This document shows, one piece after another, positions 37,978 to 49,215 of a stretch of DNA of 64,000 bases. The position numbers and the translations under genes were made by a program. The notes under the pieces are model-generated. The model was not told where the DNA came from. It did not search any database and saw only the letters and a program-made list of their open reading frames with translations. Source of the DNA: Agroathelia rolfsii (lineage: Eukaryota > Basidiomycota > Agaricomycetes > Amylocorticiales > Amylocorticiaceae); assembly GCA_018343915.1 (NCBI GenBank), contig JABRWF010000006.1, positions 1,240,001 through 1,304,000 of the forward strand, written 5' to 3'. Within the stretch, counting starts at the first letter, position 1. The number at the start of each line of letters is the position of its first letter.

Positions 37978-38892
37978 TGGGAACGTGGTAGCAATAGTAG
38001 TGTACGAGTAAGAAAGGTTAAGATGGTCGACGTGGGACTAAAACCTGCGTTGGAAAAGACCTGATGGTCGTGGTCGTTGGAAAAAGGTGTCCGGTTGGTT
38101 GAGAATTTATATTAATTCGGGATGTGAAGAATGTGACGGATGGTCCACCAGGGCGCTAATGATCTCGCTCAAGGTCTTACACCCGCCCTCCTCGGCTGCT
38201 GCTTCACTGCCTCCATTTTTCTTTGTGTAATTCCTCCACATTATCTTCTAGCTTATAATATTATATTATATACAACTAATAATATACATAAAATATACCA
38301 CAACTGTGGTGCAGCACCACCATTGGACTCACTAACCCACCGTGTTTGGGCAACTGAACTTGAACATTGGATTGCCCAGGCCGACCATAAAACAGCCGAG
38401 CATCATTGGATTACATCACTTCTGGAATCCAAACACTATAATGTCATTATTTATTTGTTATTTATTATTATTTATTGGAGCAGCTTTCATTCGTCGACCC
38501 GATCCTGACCTGATGATGTCGGTCCATCTCAGCCTGTTGTCCCGGAGAGCGCGTGCTCGAGTGCGGAGAACCCGCAGTCTCCAGGAGGTTCGAACTTCGA
38601 AACTCAACCATTGATCTGCTATACATAATACTTGCCCTCCTTAGCACAAGGCAGACATGAAAAGGGATATTATTGCTGATAATCCGAGCATGCTATTGTT
38701 CCCCAGCTTGCCAAGATCATCCCGCACTACAAATATCGCTTAATCCGGCTGTGTTTCTCCTGCTTCGCACTAATCTCCAGTCCGATGCCAGTGTGTTACA
38801 GGGATCATGCGGGGCAGTGTACAATCACAGCTCTGGCCCTGGGCGTAAGCTACTATACATCTAAACATCTGCTGAGAGGGGGTTGCTTGGAT

Positions 38893-38908
38893 TGTGATTA
38901 TAATCACA
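38893..38908. repeat. 16-bp perfect palindrome
   Basis: TGTGATTATAATCACA reads the same on both strands. It lies about 1.3 kb upstream of the guanine deaminase start. It could bind a dimeric regulator, but a single copy proves nothing. Confidence 0.8.
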
Positions 38909-39673
38909 GACTCGGACATTCCGACTGAACTTCAACCACCTGAATACAAATACAAAATACAATCGCATGCAATCATCGCTCCATTGACAAGAGTCATGAA
39001 TGCGACCTTGATCCGAATGAGGCAGTTCATCTATGTGGAAAATCAGATATCCTTCTTTTTTTTTTTCTAGTGTGTTCTTCTCGAGCGCACCAATACAACT
39101 TCGGAAAATTCAACCAACGTCCATTCTTTATGGCGCTCGGTGCTTTCAGGCCTGTCGATTGGACGATAGGACGGATCTTAATCATTGTGGCGGCTCTATA
39201 TGTTCCTCAATCTCCCACAGAGGAAGTATTACATCGCGGGCCGCCATGAAGACTCAGTTCCTGCCAGCACAAATAGGTTGACAGATCTCCACTTCTTTGT
39301 GCGGCTACATCATTTATACGCTTTCGGGAAGTGATAGGCCGTTACCTCGTCTGTTCATGAAGTCATGGATAGAGCATCCGTGATATCACATTGACCAGTT
39401 ATGTCCACTAGCATTTCATGCCCCACTGACTAGCATCATCAAGCTCGATGACTTACTATCCCTATACATGTAATGTCATCCAGCCACTGAATGATGTACG
39501 GCCGCATCAAGGGGTTACGCCGGTTATACGCCAGCTTTAAATAAATCCTTCTGGAGCATCATTCCGTTGCTTATGATCCCTTCTTTGGAACGATGCATGT
39601 GTGCACATGATTGATAACTGATGATGGAGGGAATACAGTCAAGCGACCTAGACTAAGAGATAATATAACACCG

Positions 39674-39695
39674 GCCTCTTCATTCTTGAAGAGGC
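39674..39695. repeat. 9-bp-stem inverted repeat
   Basis: gcctcttca, a 4-nt loop (ttct), then tgaagaggc. The stem pairs perfectly. No gene or terminator role is implied by its position. Confidence 0.7.
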
Positions 39696-40191
39696 TAAAC
39701 TCCTAAGAGCAAGCCACTAGTGTCTGGGAATTACCAAGACGCTCTTAACAAATGGGGGCACAATTCAACCCGAACGCTTTCAGAATTCGTATCGAAATGC
39801 CCGTCAGCGGCTGATCAGTACCAGCCGAGAGCGAAAGACAGGTGACGTATAATCGCAATCACCGTCGTCAAGGAGAAATGGGGGAACTGTCATATCTCTG
39901 TTTTTATTCTGGTCTTGCGAGGCCTGGATTTGCCAACGGCGTTGAAGTTCAAGTTGAACTTGGGCATGAACATGATTGGATCGCTACGTAAGCAGTTTGC
40001 TGACGTAACTGCCCTGTCGGCAGTCGGATCTCCCCTTATCTCTTGTCGTGATGTTAATCTAAGCTAATCAAGGATCTAGCCTATTTCCCTGCAGACATGC
40101 CAAGAACATGCGCAAACGGCTCATCGCTCTGAGGTTTACTTCTCTGGACTGGTCAACTCAATCCACACCAACATCGCAATAGAGTACATAG

Positions 40192-41933
40192 ATGTCTCGT
40201 CAAACCATCTTCTATGGGGCAGTTGTTAACCCTGTCAGCCTAACAAGGTTACAAGCACTCCCTCGTTGTCTTCTTGCCGTCTCAGCTTCAGGGTCTATTG
40301 ATTGGCTGGTGGAAGATGTAGATAGCTCGCAGCTCCAGGAGATACTGGCACAGAAAGGAGTCATAGACGGTAACATAGACTTGATAGAGCTCAAGACCGG
40401 ACAATTTCTTCTTCCTGGTTTCATCGATACCCATATCGTGAGTTGGTTTCTTCGACACTCTTATTTTCCGTGACCTTACTATGCGAGTCGACACTAGCAC
40501 GCACCCCAAATTCCTAACGCGGGATCGTAAGCGTAGACTTGGAACTATTGGCACTTTCCGATACTAATGGTGTTACAGCGGTCAGCAATATCAACTGCTA
40601 GAATGGCTGAAGCAGGTGACATTTCCAATGGAAGCCCGGTTCAAGGATGTTCATTTTGCTGCTGAAACATACAAGTCCGTGGTCAGGAGAACCCTCGACT
40701 CTGGAGTAAGTGCGCTTTATTCTCAAACAGTGTCACTTGCAGAGATCCTTTTTTCTTTCAGACGACGACTTGCTGCTATTATGGGACACTTCATGTTGAA
40801 GGGAACGAAGTATTAGCAAATACCGTCCATGATCTAGGTTCGTTGTAGCCTAATCCCTATTGTTGTTGGACGCTATTTCTAAGTGGTATTCTCCAGGCCA
40901 GCGCGCTTTCATTGGGGTAAGGCAACTTAAATCCATGACATCCTGCCAAAAAAGCTAAGGCAACTGCCAGAAATGTAACATGAACCGTGAATGTGTTGAT
41001 TACTATGAGGAAGCATCCACCGAGGAGTCTATCACCGGCACTAAGAACCTCATCTCCCACATCCGCTCATTACATTCCGACCTCGTGAAACCAATTCTTA
41101 CACCCAGGTTTGCTATATCGTGCACCGATGACCTCTTGAACGATCTTGGGAAGATGGCTGCTGCAGATTCGACTTTACACATTCAGACGCACATAGCCGA
41201 GAATCAATCTGAAGTCGCCTATACGCGAAAGCTCTTCCCTGACTCTAAATCTTATGCTGATGTATACGACAAAGCGGGTTTACTTAGACATAATACCGTC
41301 CTTGCACATGGGATCTACCTTGATGATGGCGAAATCGAGTTGATTCGGACCAGGCGCGCAGGTATTAGTCACTGTCCCACAAGCAACTTTAACCTCAGCA
41401 GTGGCATTGCGCCAGTTGGGAAATACCTCGATCGTGGGGTCAAGGTCAGGGCATTACCATCCGCCTGCTGTCCTCTCGCTAAATGTTAATAAATTCTTTT
41501 TTAGGTTGGTCTTGGTACTGACGTATCCGGCGGCTTCTCGCTGTCCATGTTGACCGCCATTCAGCACGCGAGTATCGCTGCTAAGGTCTTGTCTTTGCAG
41601 AACAGCTCCGTCAAATCCTTGTCATCGTCGCCCTCGACTAGCTTCGAGAACAAACAATTTTCATTAGCTACATTGCTTCATCTTGCCACCCTCGGCGGAG
41701 CCCAGGTGTGCGACATGGAGAAGACGATTGGCTCATTTGCGTCAGGCAAGGACTTTGATGCGCTTCTTGTCGATCTGGACGCCCCCAACCCGGGTCTTTG
41801 GTCGGGCGAAGTTAACCGAGAGAGTGTCGAGGCTTGGCTCGAACGTTTCATGTTTTGTGGAGATGATCGCAATATTTCGAGGGTGTATGTGCAGGGCCGG
41901 TTTGTTGGTGGTACCCAGCTCAGGAAGAACTAA
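40192..41933 (+). CDS. GUD1: guanine deaminase
   Basis: ATG at 40192 (MSRQTIFYGAVVNPVSLTRL). Joined exons give LLPGFIDTHIHAPQIPNAGS, where the H-x-H zinc ligands straddle an intron, then QYQLLEWLKQVTFPMEARF, RRTLDSGTTTCCYYGTLH, QRAFIGKCNMNRECVDYYEE, PRFAISCTDDLLNDL, LHIQTHIAENQSEVAYTRKL, NTVLAHGIYLDDGEIELI, GISHCPTSNFNLSSGIAPVG and VGLGTDVSGGFSLSMLTAIQ. These are the amidohydrolase motifs of guanine deaminase, which converts guanine to xanthine in purine salvage and breakdown. Zinc ligands (HxH, the THIAE His and the late GTDVSGG Asp) are all present. The C-terminus FVGGTQLRKN is complete. Confidence 0.95.
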
Positions 41934-42262
41934 TATAGCTGTTTTGTCTGGACGAGCTTCATGATAGGGTTTCCGCATATCTAATATAGCATATAATTAT
42001 TGCTGATAATTCAAAGTTGATACTATTTTATGAGTAGAGGGAAGACCTTTTTCTTTGCCCTTCCTCGAAAGGACTATTGACGCAATATATTCTCAAAAAG
42101 GATATCGAGATGCACGTGGGAATGTTGGTCAAAACCATGATCATTTTGCTCATTACGTAAGGTCCCAATGCGCTTGTGATCGCGGATTGCTAGTGACGCT
42201 GAGGTGCTTTAGCCGCAGTCGCTCACTTTGTTCATCTGTATTTTTCTCACGACCCACTCGTA
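41934..42262. other. intergenic stretch
   Basis: 329 bp between guanine deaminase and the next plus-strand gene; 3' UTR plus promoter. No other signal is seen. Confidence 0.45.
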
Positions 42263-44022
42263 ATGACTATTCACGAAATGTACAATATGCCCGAAGATCT
42301 CTCTACGCTCCCTCCTCGCTCTGAATTTAGGCGTCCTTGGTCACCACATCCTTTTGATCCTACACTCAACTCGCAGAACGATGTCAATTTTGCTCGTGAT
42401 CGCAGATGGTTACGGGAACCCTCAGATGCATCTGTAGAGGCTTTTGATCTAACAGACTATGCTATGGCACTGCGACAGAATCAGTATTCGCCTCAGTATC
42501 CTCCCTCTCCGCCTCCTCATAGACCGTTTAGCATCCAAAGCAGAGACTCGTTGAGATCTCCTCCTTCCCTCTACTCTGGTCCTACTACCATTTCTTCGTC
42601 ATCACATTCTCCGCTGTCACCTTATCACAGGCCATACTCTCTTCCAAACCGCTCACAAACGCGAGTACATTCGCCACCACTATCACCTACGCTCGACTAC
42701 CATGACGTCGATCAAAGCATTGATGTTTCACAGTTCCCAGCCTGGTCTCGCAACTGGTATTCCCCATCACGCCCACCTGCAAGATCGCTGGAAGCCCTTG
42801 CGCCACAGGAGCCCCAAGATCCTTTTCCGGTCAAAGCCGTAAAAAAGGAGCCATTATCACCTTTTGACCCAGCTTATCATGCAGAGATGTACTATGGTGC
42901 AGACATGGTTCACACAACTTCTTCTGCGGCATCACACATGGCGTCATCTACTCGGGATCTGCTGCCCTGGGCCGCCGGCGAGCGCGATGCCGCTGTACCA
43001 ATTAACGCGGAGACGAAAGAGCAGCGCATCCGTTTACTGGAGCAAGAGTTTGGTGCGACCGCCGGACAGACTGGCTCTTCGGATGCTGGCGCCGACGCTG
43101 AGAAAGCGATGATCGGAAGCGTTGATGAATATGGCAAACTTATCACGCAGGGTCCCAAGAAACGGATCCTCGTTCGTGCCCTGGAAGTTATTCTGTCTTT
43201 GGCATCGTCCGTCGCCTCTATTTATACTGCTATTGTACGTTCTATCTATCTCTGTCTCTCTTCTCGAAACATGTTGAAAATCCTCCGATGTTTCACCTTG
43301 CGTAGGTTATCAAACCAAACGGGGCACCCCCACCAAGAGGAACTATAGCCAGCTATGTGCTGTATACCTTTTCAATAATTTCAACACTGGTGTTACTATT
43401 TGTATTTCTTATTCGCCCCTGTATTCATAATCGTCGGTCCGAGGTACCGGGAGAGGGGGCAGCCTCGCATGGGGGGATGATGGTACTCCCGATTCAAGCT
43501 GGGAACGATGGCAGAAGGAACAAGAACAAGAACAAGAAGCGGGGGAAGGGAGGTCCCGACCCCTCGAAAGGCGGCGATGTCCAGGTCAATCTCATCATTG
43601 ATCCCTCCATGTTCGACCAATATCGTCAGCACGATGACGACCGGACGGAGGAGGATGGAGATGACGAGATGATGGACGAAGATAGATTTACACGACCACC
43701 TCGCCTTCCGCGCCGACGACGAGCACCCAGACGGAGAGGCGTATTTACAGGTCTGGCCCTGGAGATGCAGTGGAAGTCTGCACGACGTCAGCGCAAGAAG
43801 ATCTCGTTCATGAACGCTGTGCTGGCCGTGCTATGGGGCGGTGTTTTTATGCTCGTCTTAATGGGGAAGCGATGCCCTAGCGGAACGTTCGAAGGCTGGT
43901 GCAACGGGTATAACGTTGCCACCGCCGCTGCGTGTTTGTCATCATTTCTGTTCTGTGTCAGCTTATTCTTTGACGTCAAGGACTTGCATGCCAGTCGCAT
44001 TTCCCCAAGGACTCGACCGTAG
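42263..44022 (+). CDS. unknown four-helix membrane protein with long disordered N-terminus
   Basis: Two exons, 42263-43234 and 43306-44022, joined by a 71-nt intron; 562 residues. ATG at 42263 (MTIHEMYNMPEDLSTLPPRS). Residues 1-300 are Pro/Ser/Tyr-rich and look disordered (SPPPHRPFSIQSRDSLRSPP). A short charged helix, KEQRIRLLEQEFG, is followed by four hydrophobic segments: VRALEVILSLASSVASIYTA, then TIASYVLYTFSIISTLVLLF, then (after a basic and acidic loop, RNKNKNKKRGKGG and DEMMDEDRF) NAVLAVLWGGVFMLVLMGKR and ATAAACLSSFLFCVSLFFDV. This 4-TM layout with cytosolic ends resembles MARVEL-type fungal membrane proteins. That similarity is topological only; no conserved motif is recognised. The large basic loop lies between helices 2 and 3. 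Real coding is well supported by frame and codon use. Confidence 0.72.
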
Positions 44023-44867
44023 TATTCAGTTGTATCTGTTACCTTTATATACCCTATTTTCTTTCCTTTTCTGTTTTCGATTTCTTTTCTTTCGTTCTGT
44101 TTTTCTTTTCTTACTAACGACACGTCATGAACATCCACGAAATCTAATGAATAAAACGTATTCGGCTATACCTTTTACGATACAGTGATGATACAATATA
44201 TGACGTTGATGATCTTCGGACATCATGCAATTGCCACCTAGTCTCGACGGAAGACCGACTGAAATCTGCAAGGGCCGCGGAACGGATGATTTCTAATTGA
44301 AATGCGAGGCAGGATCCGACGGAGAGACTATATCCCGATGCTCGGAGTGACGGAAGCAAGTGGACGAAAATGGCAAGCTCCGTATGGCCGTCCGAGTGTC
44401 GGCATTCCGGCACGAGGTCCCGTGGTCCGTGCCTTCTGTCGGGGTTTGAACCCGCCACAGGCGTCGGCCGGCAGGGGTTGGCGGTTACAGGCCCCAACTT
44501 GGAACCGCAAAGTGACCACGGCTGCCCAGTACCCGGAAAGACAGCGCCCAGGAGCCCTGCGATAGTCCCCAGTCAGACAAACAGAGAGAAGAGGTATGGA
44601 CGAGTGCTTTGCTGACTAGGTTGTGCATGTTTATATGGTCTCGGGCGGCTTGGCCGTAATAGTTCATCCGGTTTTGATAGGCACATTGGCGAAAAAGAGC
44701 GGCAGCCGCTGAGACTGCGATCGATTATATCCCCTCCAGCTGGGTCAATTGGTTGTCCCACGCCCCCCTCTCCCCTTCAAGAGAAAAATCCAATCAAGGC
44801 AGAGATTGAAAATAAATACCCCTTCACAGCATGGTTTGGCAGTTCTCTCTTTCTTGCACACAAAGAG
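44023..44867. other. intergenic stretch before the Zn2Cys6 gene
   Basis: About 845 bp. The first part is AT/pyrimidine-rich and probably 3' UTR. The GC-richer middle (44280-44600) has open frames on both strands without a recognisable protein. The frame that continues into the Zn2Cys6 gene is already open without stop from about 44742, so an upstream exon or the true start of that gene may lie here. Confidence 0.45.
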
Positions 44868-47800
44868 GTGCTGCTTTGCAACTTGCCGTCTAACCTCGCC
44901 GCCCTGCCGCAGGCTCCGTCTACACCCCCGGATCCGGCTCCTCCTCCTCAGAGCTCGCACAAGCCCAAACGCCAGTCGAAGACCAAGACGGCGCCTCCTC
45001 GTGCGTGGATTTTTATCTGGATAGTTTGTTTCTTATTGACGACCCCTGCTTTATCCCTCAGCCGAGTCGCCGCGTCCCCCGCCGCCGATCCAGCCGTATC
45101 CTCAGCCAGCGTACAGTTACATGAGCCCACCATATCCTCTCAACGCCTCGCCGTTCGTGCAGGCACCGTATGGACAAGCTCCTCCTCCTCCTGGGCCTAT
45201 GGGTCCTGGTATGCCTGGTCAACCACCCCCTCATCATCAGGGCTATGGCTATCCAATGCACCACCAGTACCCACCCCACCCCGCATACAGTCCGTATGCT
45301 CAGTATCCACCGCACATGATGATGTACCCGCCAGCGCAGCACCCACCTCGACCGGGGCCCGATGTAGGCTCACCCTACCCGCCTGAAGATCCGTCGACGA
45401 GCAAGCGTAAACGTGCTGGTGATTCCGCGCGTGGGTCTGGTGCATCAGACGATGAGGCTCACGTCTCCAGTGAACCGTCTCACTCTCGGCCGACAGGAGT
45501 GACGAGTGCGTCTGTCATTGATATGAAGAAAAGGACCAAGACCCAGCGAGCTTGCGACAGCTGTCGAAGTCGAAAGATCAGGTATGCATAGTTTTTGTTT
45601 TTCTTTGCTGCTACACTATTCATTATGTCTTTTCCTGGTGGATCTAACAATGACTCACGCCATTTCATTTCAATCTTTTTTTTTTTTCCGGATCCGATGA
45701 CCTCAGATGCGACCTGCTGACTGACGTGGATCCGCCTGCGTGTCAGCATTGTAAGCAATATGGCTTTGAATGCACCTTCTTCTTGCCCATTACGGAGACC
45801 CGCTTCAAGCGGAAGAAGACGGAGGATGACCATAGTCATGACAAGTCTGGCAAAGGGAGACGCACATCATCACCTAGCCATGATCAAAACGGTAACCACA
45901 CGTACGGTAAGTGTTGTAATATTATTATTTGACCTGTTGCCTTACAAAAAGACTGTATGGACTAGGCCTGACTTCTGTTACACACCTGATTCACTCACAA
46001 GCCACCATAAATGCTCGTCTATACGAGTCATTCGACTTACGGCACAACCATACGTGGTCTGTCGCAGCCTCCGGAGATGGTCTCATCCAGATAAAGCACT
46101 CTGAAGAGGCCGCTAAAAGGGAACCTGTGTTACCGAAACCTATAGAACTGAAAGTAGAGCCGGAGATGATGCAACAGCTTGTAAATGCATACTTTACTGA
46201 CTTGGCACCCCTCCTACCCGTTATTACGAGAGAGGAGCTGTTGTCTACCCCTTCGCCCCCGCCTATTCTCTTGTACTCCATCGCGCTCGTGGCGGCAGCC
46301 CGCCGAGAGGTGTCCCATAACATCTTTGACAGCTTGCGACATCAAGTACAGCTCATCATCCGCTCCGAGGATGTGCTGAGCAATGCATCCATTGCTAATG
46401 TGCAGGCCTTGCTCATCCTCTGCATGACGGGCGACTCTCATAGCCAGTTTGTACCCCATGCGCTTTCCAGTCTTTGGATCCGGCTTGGGACTGCCATCCG
46501 TATGGCGCAGGATCTGGGCTTACACCGCGCCGAGTCTGTCAAACAGGACATTGACTTGCGCAGGCGGCTGTGGAGTGCATGCGTGATTAGTGATAGATGG
46601 TGAGCTTATACGTAGCTTTTCGGTATAGATGGAAGATGAGTTGCTAATGCTGCATCTACAGGACTGGTCTGGCGTACGGTCACCCGTACATGATTGACGT
46701 GCATGACTGTGATGCCCGTCTTCCGTCTGCGGGTAATCCCAATGATTTGTACATGGATGAAATGACGCGGTTGAGTGTTATTCTGGGACGCGTCCTCAAG
46801 ACTATCTACAGGTGAACCAGATTCTCTCGATTTTTGTTCTCATGTCACTCACACGAAAGTCGTACGTACAGCCCGTCGGGTCTGACAATGGCAACGGACG
46901 AGATGTTGCAAAACCTTCTTAACGACCTGGAATCATGGAAGAAGAATTTACCGGAAGGACTCAGGTACACCGGCGTCGAGTCTTCGTTGCACGCAGGTTA
47001 GTTGTTCCGCTTACACTCTTATTTGATGATACTTGAAAATACACGTGCATCAGGCATCCTCCACATGTGCTACGTGGTCGTCAGCGTCATCTTCTGGCGC
47101 GTGTTCATGCGGATCTCGTACACCTGCCCGGCGCATCTCAAGATGATACTCTCCATCGAGCAATGGCAAGAGCTGATTAACCTCACGGCGGAAGTGATCG
47201 AGTGGCTTGATACACACGAGCGGCTGTATGACGTGTGGCTCGTGGTTGCGTACGCCGCCGTCGCGTGCGCGCTTGTGCAGTACCACACCTGGGTCCGGCG
47301 CCGCGATGCGGCGGCGCAGGGCCGGCTCAAGCAGCTCCGCGACACGGTGCACCGCTGGGAGGACGCGATCTCGCCCGAGCACCTCTCCACGCGGCGGAAG
47401 ACGGCGGAGATCATCACGCTGCTGTACGAGGCCACGTTGGGCGAGCCGTTGCCAGCGGAGCGACCACCGCTGAACCCGACGGGGGGTGTGACAGCGCGGC
47501 CGCCGACGGATAAGGATTTGGTCTACAAGGAAGACCCGACGCGTCCGGGCACGGGTGTGTATGTGGCGGAGCGCGAGACGATGGATAAGCTTAGGGGCGT
47601 GCCGGGCATCGTTGCTGCTGATGATACGGATGGCAAGGCCGGGCAAGAGGCTGTGGCTGCTGTTACAGATGGGACGAGTGGTGGTGTGTCGGCACCGACG
47701 TCGGATGCTCGGGGTGCACCCCCGCCGCTGGTGTCGTCGCCGTCGTCGTTTGTGGCGCCTTTGCCGGGAGACGGTGTGCGCGGTGGGGTAGGCGTGTTGT

Positions 47801-48215
47801 ATGCGAATAACGTTAATCCGGCCATGAATGCGAATGGGAACCAGGAAAGCGTGCAGGTGATGAATATGCTCGGTACTGGTACGCTGGAGACGCTGGCGCA
47901 GACGGACACGGGTTTCTTGGAGGGTATCCCAGGTGGGATGTTTGATTGGTGTATGTATTTTTTTCTTTTCTCTTTTTGGTGATATTTTATTCCTTCTTGA
48001 TGTGTTGCTAATTCTATGATATGACAACAGCTCAATGGGATACGTATTTCTTGCGCTTCGCGGGCCAGCAGATGTCTGATGGAAACGCTGCTGCTGCGAG
48101 AGGGGAACAGCAGTTCTATGGGCCAGTGGGGCCTCCACAACAGGCTAACGGGGATGCGGCAGCTTCGCAGCAGCAACCACCAGCGGCTAGCGAGGCTTCT
48201 TCTGCGCCTAGGTGA
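44868..48215 (+). CDS. Zn2Cys6 transcription factor with fungal_trans domain
   Basis: The 5' end is unresolved: the frame from 44868 has no ATG and an upstream exon is likely; the first in-frame ATG is at 45121 (MSPPYPLNASPFVQ). The N-terminus is Pro/Gln/Tyr/His-rich. The DNA-binding domain spans an intron: CDSCRSRKIRC, then DLLTDVDPPACQHCKQYGFE and C, giving C-x2-C-x6-C-x10-C-x2-C-x6-C, a normal zinc-cluster spacing. FFLPITETRFKRKK follows as the linker. The middle-homology region includes LVNAYFTDLAPLLPVITREE, WIRLGTAIRMAQDLGLHRAE, RRRLWSACVISDRW and GLAYGHPYMIDVHDCDARLP (fungal_trans). The C-terminus is Gly/Ala/Gln-rich. It is a nuclear regulator; its target genes cannot be read from sequence. 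At least six introns. Confidence 0.88.
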
Positions 48216-49215
48216 TGGTGTACCGGAATGGTGATGGTCAGCTGTTGATATATCCACCCGTCGGCACAACAACTCTCTTTTGTTCCTCTTCTTGACCATA
48301 TTCTTCTTTAATTGCCGAGTGTCAACCTATTTTTTTTTTTTTAGGTTGGAAGGGAATGCAGGGTGGGAATGGATGACTGTTCGATGGCTGGCAGGATTCG
48401 ATGAGAGCGTATGTGTTTTGGCGATTTTGTTCGCGGATATAAACATGCCATGTATCGTTGATTTCTTCGTTTCTTTTTTCTTTTTCTTTCTTTCAGTTTT
48501 TACACGCAAGTATGACCCCCTAATGATAGAGAATCAGAGAGGTACCTACACAACACATTCTACTGTCGTTACTAGGCACACACACTGTATCCCTTGTGAA
48601 TGCGTATAGTTTATGTATCTATGATGATGATGATTTGCTCCACCTGCTCGTGGGCCGTTGCCTGCTCGATGAGCGAAGCACATGGGCCGGGAGAACGCCA
48701 CGGGTGTCTGAGAAGAAGAAAGATGGACATATCGATTGGTAGGGCGTTGATAGCGCTGATGGCGATGTGCTGCTAGCCAATGCTAGTGCTGATGCGCTGA
48801 TTAGCGTCGACAGAAAATTGCATCATAAATCAAATATAATCATCCGTCAATGATAATTGGTCCACAGCAGCACTGGCATATGGGATAGACAGCATTCTAT
48901 TGGCAATATTTCTATGCTTGTGGGGTAAATAACATATCTTGACAAGGTACTAGACCACCGTTATTTTTATTTTATTTTATTTATTGTGTGAAGAGGAAGT
49001 CAAAGTAATTGCCGACTCTTGGAAACTGAACGTGATTGCGGCTAGTTTTCATTTCTTCTCGCTTGTCGATCTCTTTCTTCTCGTCCTCCTCGTCCTCATT
49101 CTCCTTCTCGTTTTCATCCTCTTTCTCGTTCTCCCTCTTTCTTCTCTTTCTCCCACTCACATCTTGTCTGTCCCTCTATAACGTCTCTCCTTACGCCTCT
49201 CGCACCCCCCCCCCC
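48216..49215. other. 1-kb intergenic stretch upstream of the LIM gene
   Basis: No gene is seen. The last 200 bp (about 49040-49200) are strongly pyrimidine-rich (CTC/TTC repeats), as in promoters of many basidiomycete genes, and end in an 11-C run directly before the next start codon. The open frame over this tract is Ser/Phe/Leu-rich and not considered coding. Confidence 0.5.
49205..49215. repeat. C11 run abutting a start codon
   Basis: Eleven C lie immediately before the ATG at 49216 of the LIM gene. As a homopolymer in the 5' leader it may vary between strains; read errors are also possible. Confidence 0.8.

Larger units (their letters stand above)
37978..40191. other. 2.2-kb gene-free divergent region
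   Basis: This stretch separates two divergent start codons (the unknown protein and guanine deaminase). It is AT-rich, with a 16-bp perfect palindrome at 38893-38908 and a 9-bp-stem hairpin at 39674-39695. Scattered frames of 60-120 codons do not join into a protein. It may hold long 5' regulatory DNA, an undetected non-coding transcript, or decayed mobile DNA; nothing identifies which. Confidence 0.5.

Noticed and set aside
38140..38508. Plus-strand frame of 122 codons in the 2.2-kb gap
   Set aside because: Composition is random-like and rich in Ile/Tyr from an AT-rich sequence; no conserved segment or start context.
44442..44453. Minus-strand GGTTCAAACCC resembling a tRNA B box
   Set aside because: No matching A box, acceptor stem or anticodon arm can be folded around it; GC-rich spacer is the simpler reading.
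47050..48138. Long minus-strand frame of 362 codons
   Set aside because: It lies antisense to well-supported exons of the Zn2Cys6 regulator; GC-rich codon bias keeps the opposite frame open, and its sequence is Arg/His-rich without any domain.
49036..49215. In-frame N-terminal extension of the LIM gene (Ser/Phe/Leu-rich)
   Set aside because: The tract is a pyrimidine-rich promoter/leader; its apparent start codon is not ATG, and the family-like sequence begins at the ATG at 49216.
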